From NCBI RefSeq assembly GCF_001189955.1, contig NZ_LFLT01000010.1:81891-145890 (forward strand): 64,000 bases of DNA, given 5' to 3'. Below, one piece after another: positions 62,593 through 64,000 of this stretch; the first letter of the stretch is position 1, and each line of letters starts with the position of its first letter. Source of the DNA: Herbaspirillum chlorophenolicum (lineage in GTDB: Bacteria; Pseudomonadota; Gammaproteobacteria; Burkholderiales; Burkholderiaceae_D). Under the pieces are notes generated by a model. It had not been told where the DNA came from. It made no database searches and saw only the letters and a program-made list of their open reading frames with translations. The position numbers and the translations under genes are program-made.

Positions 62593-63429
62593 CTAAGCCA
62601 GCCTGCCGCCGGTCACCCGCTCAATTCCTGCCAGGTCACGCCAGCTCTGCACCTCGGCAAAGCCGGCTCCGGACAGCAAGGCCCGCACGGTGGCCGCCTG
62701 GTCGTAACCATGCTCCATCAGCAGCCAGCCTCCGGCCCTCAGGTGCGCGGATGCGCCGCTGATGATGCTACGCAGGTCCGACAGGCCATCAGCATGATCG
62801 GTGAGCGCATCGACCGGCTCGAAGCGCAGGTCGCCTTGCGACAGGTGGGCGTCGCCTTCGACGATATAGGGCGGGTTGGAGGCGATGACATCGAATGATG
62901 CGGCGGTGTCCAGCGCCTGATACCAGTCGCTCAGCATGAAATCCACGCGTGTGCCGTTCGCCAGCGCATTGCCGCGCGCCACCTCCAGCGCGGCGGCGCT
63001 GGCGTCGAGCGCGGCCACCCAGGCATCGGGCCGGGTGTGGGCAACCGCCACTGCGATGGCGCCCGAGCCGGTGCCCATGTCCAGCAATCGGCCATTGGGC
63101 GGCAGGCGTTCCAGCGCCAGCTCCACCAGCAGTTCGGTATCGGGGCGGGGAATCAATACATCCGGCGTGACGCGGAAGTCCAGCCCATAGAATTCGCGCG
63201 CGCCGACGATGTAGGCGATCGGCTCGCCGTGCAAGCGGCGCTCGAACAGGGTTGCCAAGGCATCCGCCTCGGCGATATCCAGCCGCCGTTCAGACTGGGT
63301 GATCAGCTGCACCCGCGTCAGCTTGAGCGCGTGGCACAGCAGGATACGGTTTTCGAGCGCATCCAGCGGCGCCACCTTCAACACCGTCGCCAGGCTGCAG
63401 CCGGCCAGGTTGGATGCATGTCCGCTCAT
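62593..63429 (-). CDS. prmC: Release factor glutamine methyltransferase
   Basis: Methylates the GGQ glutamine of release factors RF1 and RF2. 278 residues: N-terminal helical domain (about 1-75, with ENRILLCHALKLTRVQLIT), LIPRPDTELLVE, the AdoMet-binding LLDMGTGSGAIAVAVA (about 116-131), and the catalytic SNPPYI (about 187-192). It usually follows prfA; here the upstream gene is dsbB, 10 nt away, so prmC is probably translated from a dsbB-prmC message. Confidence 0.95.
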   Translation of the reverse strand: MSGHASNLAGCSLATVLKVAPLDALENRILLCHALKLTRVQLITQSERRLDIAEADALATLFERRLHGEPIAYIVGAREFYGLDFRVTPDVLIPRPDTELLVELALERLPPNGRLLDMGTGSGAIAVAVAHTRPDAWVAALDASAAALEVARGNALANGTRVDFMLSDWYQALDTAASFDVIASNPPYIVEGDAHLSQGDLRFEPVDALTDHADGLSDLRSIISGASAHLRAGGWLLMEHGYDQAATVRALLSGAGFAEVQSWRDLAGIERVTGGRLA

Positions 63430-63439
63430 GGGAAGGGGT

Positions 63440-63913
63440 TCAGTTGCGCTTGAACACCAGGCGCAGCAGCACCAGGCCGAGCACGACGAACCAGATCAGC
63501 GACCAGGTCGGGATCTGCAGGCCGAATATCGGTGGCCACGGCGCCGAGCAAAAACCGTCGGCGGTGAACATCTGCGGCAAGAGTTTGGCGGTGGGCAGTT
63601 GATTGAGCGCGGTTTCCAGCGGGTCGGTGGTGCAGGACACGCCCGGGTGCGCCTTCACGTACAGGTGCCAGATGGCGGTGCCGGCGCCGCACAGCGCGGC
63701 CAGCAAGCCGAGCGCGGCGCTGGCGCGGCGTGCCGGGGCCGGCATGAAATAGCCGATCAGCGAAAATGCCGCGACCAGCACGAACATGTAGCGCTGGATC
63801 ACGCACAGCGGGCAGGGCTGCATTTCTTCGACGATTTGCAGGTACATGGCAAAACCGAGCAGCGCGATGCACACCAGCGCCACCAGCAGGAAGACCGATT
63901 TGGATGATTTCAT
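63440..63913 (-). CDS. dsbB: Disulfide bond formation protein B
   Basis: Inner-membrane quinone reductase that reoxidises DsbA. 157 residues with four membrane helices. The first periplasmic loop holds the CPLC pair (residues 34-37) followed by the quinone-site IQRY; the second loop has the other redox pair (Cys in GVSCTTDP and in DGFCSAPWP). Start at 63911-63913 with AAGGTGA upstream. Operon with prmC downstream. Confidence 0.95.
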   Translation of the reverse strand: MKSSKSVFLLVALVCIALLGFAMYLQIVEEMQPCPLCVIQRYMFVLVAAFSLIGYFMPAPARRASAALGLLAALCGAGTAIWHLYVKAHPGVSCTTDPLETALNQLPTAKLLPQMFTADGFCSAPWPPIFGLQIPTWSLIWFVVLGLVLLRLVFKRN

Positions 63914-63964
63914 GAGGCGTTCACCTTGAAAGAAGAGGGCTGACAGGGATTGTAGTAGAGACTG

Positions 63965-63990
63965 AGAACCTGTTCACGATCTCACCGGGG
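63965..63990 (+). repeat. Second copy of the argB-end repeat, cut by the window edge
   Basis: Matches the minus strand of 36062-36087 at 23 of 26 positions, including the whole AGAACCTGTT arm and ACGATCTC. The other arm would lie beyond the window, so the palindrome cannot be confirmed here. It lies upstream of dsbB. Confidence 0.6.
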
Positions 63991-64000
63991 CGTCCAAATG

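Overview
The window reads as ordinary chromosome of a betaproteobacterium of the Burkholderiales, most likely an Oxalobacteraceae member such as Herbaspirillum. This is inferred from gene order and protein resemblance, not from a search. The DNA is GC-rich, with strong third-codon GC bias. I see no IS element, integrase next to an att site, prophage, CRISPR array, rRNA operon or replication origin. One tRNA gene is present (tRNA-Asp, 1467-1543), and one riboswitch (an S-adenosylhomocysteine riboswitch in front of ahcY).

Layout. 1-770: a lower-GC edge with the start of an unknown membrane protein and a terminator that has no visible gene in front of it. 774-3632: nitroreductase, tRNA-Asp plus a relic of its 3' end, a LysR regulator and a divergent class II aldolase-family enzyme. 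3692-9300: a stand-alone EF-G gene, a TetR regulator, rdgC, dinB and slyX. 9297-17274: flavoprotein, an amino-acid ABC permease and binding protein without an ATPase gene, a Rep-type helicase, an SRPBCC/DUF1857 protein, and a YeiH exporter with its divergent LysR regulator. 17296-22524: a one-domain asparaginase, a large soluble tandem-Cache/CheW protein, an unknown gene and a 2-hydroxyacid dehydrogenase. 23370-28457: pckG, a thioesterase, ahpC and ahpF. 28736-36046: a DD-carboxypeptidase, hydrolase, thin [2Fe-2S] ferredoxin and VanZ protein, then birA-coaX-SPOR and argB. 36205-44785: a TraB/GumN protein, HAD nucleotidase, Fur-family regulator, xerC, DUF484, porin, Sel1-repeat protein and dapF. 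44842-50945: two lipid A-type acyltransferases divergent from metK, then the SAH riboswitch, ahcY, a holin-like membrane protein and metF. 51018-58369: 5-formyl-THF cyclo-ligase, lytic transglycosylase, an NDUFA9-like protein, GST, cca, an acetyltransferase and phhA. 58905-63913: a fused indolepyruvate oxidoreductase, prmC and dsbB.

How the genes work together. metK-ahcY-metF and the cyclo-ligase form a methyl-cycle/C1-folate cluster, and the riboswitch lets SAH induce its own hydrolase. ahpC-ahpF is a complete peroxide-reduction pair. birA-coaX serve two cofactor pathways and share a probable transcript with a SPOR protein. phhA and the oxidoreductase may both act on aromatic amino acids and their keto acids. 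dapF, DUF484 and xerC, neighbours in many proteobacteria, are here separated by a porin and a Sel1 protein.

Most worth following up: the soluble double-Cache/CheW protein; the GCCGGAAA octamer present four times in two inverted pairs upstream of the indolepyruvate oxidoreductase, next to a leftward terminator without a gene; three genes with -10 boxes 6-9 nt before the start codon and no Shine-Dalgarno (possible leaderless mRNAs); the tRNA-Asp 3'-end relic; a dispersed palindromic repeat after argB and at the right edge; and structured RNA between ahpC and ahpF.
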